NCBI GenBank assembly: GCA_004009845.1
Contig: RMBW01000004.1
Span: 372,001-436,000, forward strand
Reading direction: 5' to 3'
DNA: 64,000 bases
Origin: Davidsoniella eucalypti
Lineage: Eukaryota; Ascomycota; Sordariomycetes; Microascales; Ceratocystidaceae
The translations under genes and the position numbers were made by a program. Positions 62,374-64,000 of the stretch are shown here, piece by piece (within the stretch, counting starts at the first letter, position 1; each line of letters opens with the position of its first letter). The notes beneath the pieces were generated by a model that saw only the letters and a program-made list of their open reading frames with translations, made no database searches and had not been told where the DNA came from.

Positions 62374-63996
62374 CTAGGTGGCAGTATTGATGGGGAGAGC
62401 GGTAGTGTCTATATGCTGTCCCTCTTCTTTTGATACTGGCGGTCTCAACGGTATGTCTTGACGCATATTCAACGGCCGACCATCATCGTCAAACTGCGCC
62501 CAGAGAAAGTAGTCGCAGCCCTGGCGACCAGGTACATTACAAGCATGACACATCCAGAAATAACGGCCTCTGGATTCCCTCTTACGCTGGACGACACGTA
62601 AGACGCATGGCACGCTGCATTTGCACAGTGGCGTATAGCGCGGGTGCATGTAGTCTTTGTAGTCACGGTAGGTGATGTTGATACGCACATTGCCAGCTAA
62701 AGGGTGTGGATCGATACTCTGGGCCGGCACAATGGAATGTTTCCATTCCTCCTGCATATCGGCATGCATAATCAGGAGAGAGTTGTGCGGGAGATGGAGC
62801 GAGATTTGGCCGTCTAGATCGTCGTCATTGGCGCCACCATCGGGAGAAGTCTTAGTAGAGGCTTCTACATGCGATAGCGACTCGAGAAGCTGTGTGTCGT
62901 CATGACTAAGTTCGTCGGCTTTAGGGATAGACTCTGATGTGCCATTGAACCGAGGAAGAATCCGCCGGACGCGAAACTCACGGGCTACGCCGAGAGATAG
63001 CGAGCCGATGGTGGCGCGGGGTCCCAGATACGTGAGTTGGTCGCAATGCCAGCCGACGCTTTCTTTAGCACCACGATAGCAGTTGACCAGAGCGACGTTA
63101 GGGCTCCACACGTCGGGAGATTGGAAGGGAAGCTTGGTACCACCATATATATTGGTGATTCGGGCTTGGATCTCCCGGTTCACGGCCTCGGCGACTTTGG
63201 GCTTCACCGAGGCTAGATTCGGTGTAAGGCGCCGGACGTCCTGCAGGTGCGCAAGGAATGGATTTTCATGTTAGTTTCAGACCATTCATAGATTCTGTCA
63301 AAAGCAAGTTACGATTAATAAGTGCTCTTCTAGCTGTTTGTATTTATTTACCTTGATACGACCACCATTGTACGCATACTCCGTCTTTTGCCGCCGGAGT
63401 TCATCGTACGTATTTACATAGAACGCTGATGTATGCGGACTCGAGCAGACGTTGTCGAACAATTTAAAGTTGATCTTCTCAAACGTCGCTGCTTCACCGA
63501 CGAGTTCCATCAGCAACGCATTTGCCTCGGCTGCTGGAAGGAAATTATGGATTATAGTACATGGCGTATATTCAGCGATATCCCGGCCGTCGTACAGATG
63601 CAATGTACTCCCCTTTTTAGGCCCATAACGTCGTCGCTTTGTAGCTGTCTGGGCTGCCTCTTCGATCCCTGCGAGATCTCCCGCCGAGCTGGGGTTGGAT
63701 ACGGAGCGGAATTCACGGAGCGTGCTTTGGATGCCGATTGCGGCGGGCTTCTTCTTGGTTTCTGGTGACACAGAGGCTGCGAGAATCGCCGTAACTAGAG
63801 CCACGGAACCTTCGTGTGCAATGAGAATGTCTAGTAGTGAATTGGGCTCAATGGTGGGGAACTTGGACGCCAAGATTGCGAGCTTTATATCGGTTGGCTC
63901 GTCTTCGTGTTCGTCTTTTAGCTGCGCACCAAGACGCGTCGGCTCCGAAGCTTTGTTGCCAGTACGCTTCCGCTTACGCACTACAAAGGCATCCAT
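62374..63996 (-). CDS. AlkB-type Fe(II)/2-oxoglutarate dioxygenase with CUE-like and GRF segments
   Basis: Exons 63996-63352 and 63240-62374 (intron 111 bases, GTAAAT donor, ACTAAC branch) give 503 aa. Residues 37-75 look like a CUE ubiquitin-binding helix bundle ('LAILASKFPTIEPNSLLDIL'). The oxygenase core, residues 130-410, resembles ALKBH2/3 DNA-repair enzymes. Iron ligands are His280 and Asp282 in 'VGWHCDQ' and His383 in 'EEWKHSIVP'. The 2-oxoglutarate-binding Arg pair is probably Arg401/Arg407 in 'VRINITYR'. An acidic insertion, about 311-358, interrupts the core. A GRF zinc finger follows at 417-465 ('CKCSVPC', 'GRYFWMC', 'GCDYFLWAQF'), a single-stranded nucleic-acid binding module. The expected activity is oxidative removal of methyl adducts from DNA. 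The start codon lies 4 bases from the window edge, so an upstream exon cannot be excluded. Confidence 0.9.
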
Positions 63997-64000
63997 AAGG

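Overview
The window looks like nuclear DNA of a filamentous ascomycete (Pezizomycotina). The evidence is the short introns (mostly 50-110 bases, with GTATGT/GTAAGT donors and a CTAAC-type branch site just before the YAG acceptor), a highly conserved eIF2-alpha, a Zn(II)2Cys6 factor with a fungal_trans domain, and other ascomycete-type genes. I cannot name the species. All exon structures below were worked out by hand from splice signals and frame continuity. Except for the partial P450, every total coding length is an exact multiple of three.

Left block (1-20.8 kb) is gene-dense. It starts with the 3' end of a probable cytochrome P450 (+). Next come a beta-rich protein of unknown function and a small single-pass membrane protein (both -, only 8 bases apart), an AKTIP/FTS-like E2 variant (-), an Mme1-type mitochondrial carrier (-), mitochondrial inner membrane peptidase subunit 2 (-), eIF2-alpha (-) and Bub3 (+, divergent from eIF2-alpha). 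A PPR1-type Zn2Cys6 transcription factor (-) and an MFS transporter of the Ycr023c type (-) finish the block.

Central block (20.84-58.63 kb) is a gene-free interval of about 37.8 kb. It lies between two genes that both point away from it. No open frame in it looks like a conserved protein. I saw no transposon ends, long tandem arrays, rRNA or tRNA. It contains AT-rich patches, homopolymer tracts, a 3 x 14-bp repeat, and five copies of ACATGTACAG within 5.3 kb near its middle. Near its right edge are a perfect 22-bp palindrome and an adjacent dyad. A regional centromere, a large non-coding-RNA locus or a regulatory domain are the main hypotheses, and the sequence alone cannot decide between them.

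Right block (58.6-64 kb) has a CCDC124/Oxs1-like protein (+), the COMPASS subunit Ash2/Bre2 (+) and an AlkB-type dioxygenase with CUE-like and GRF zinc-finger segments (-).

Most genes are housekeeping (translation initiation, spindle checkpoint, mitochondrial protein processing and transport, H3K4 methylation, alkylation repair). There is no sign of a metabolic cluster. The unusual parts are the gene-free domain and the tightly packed gene pair at 0.3-2.6 kb.
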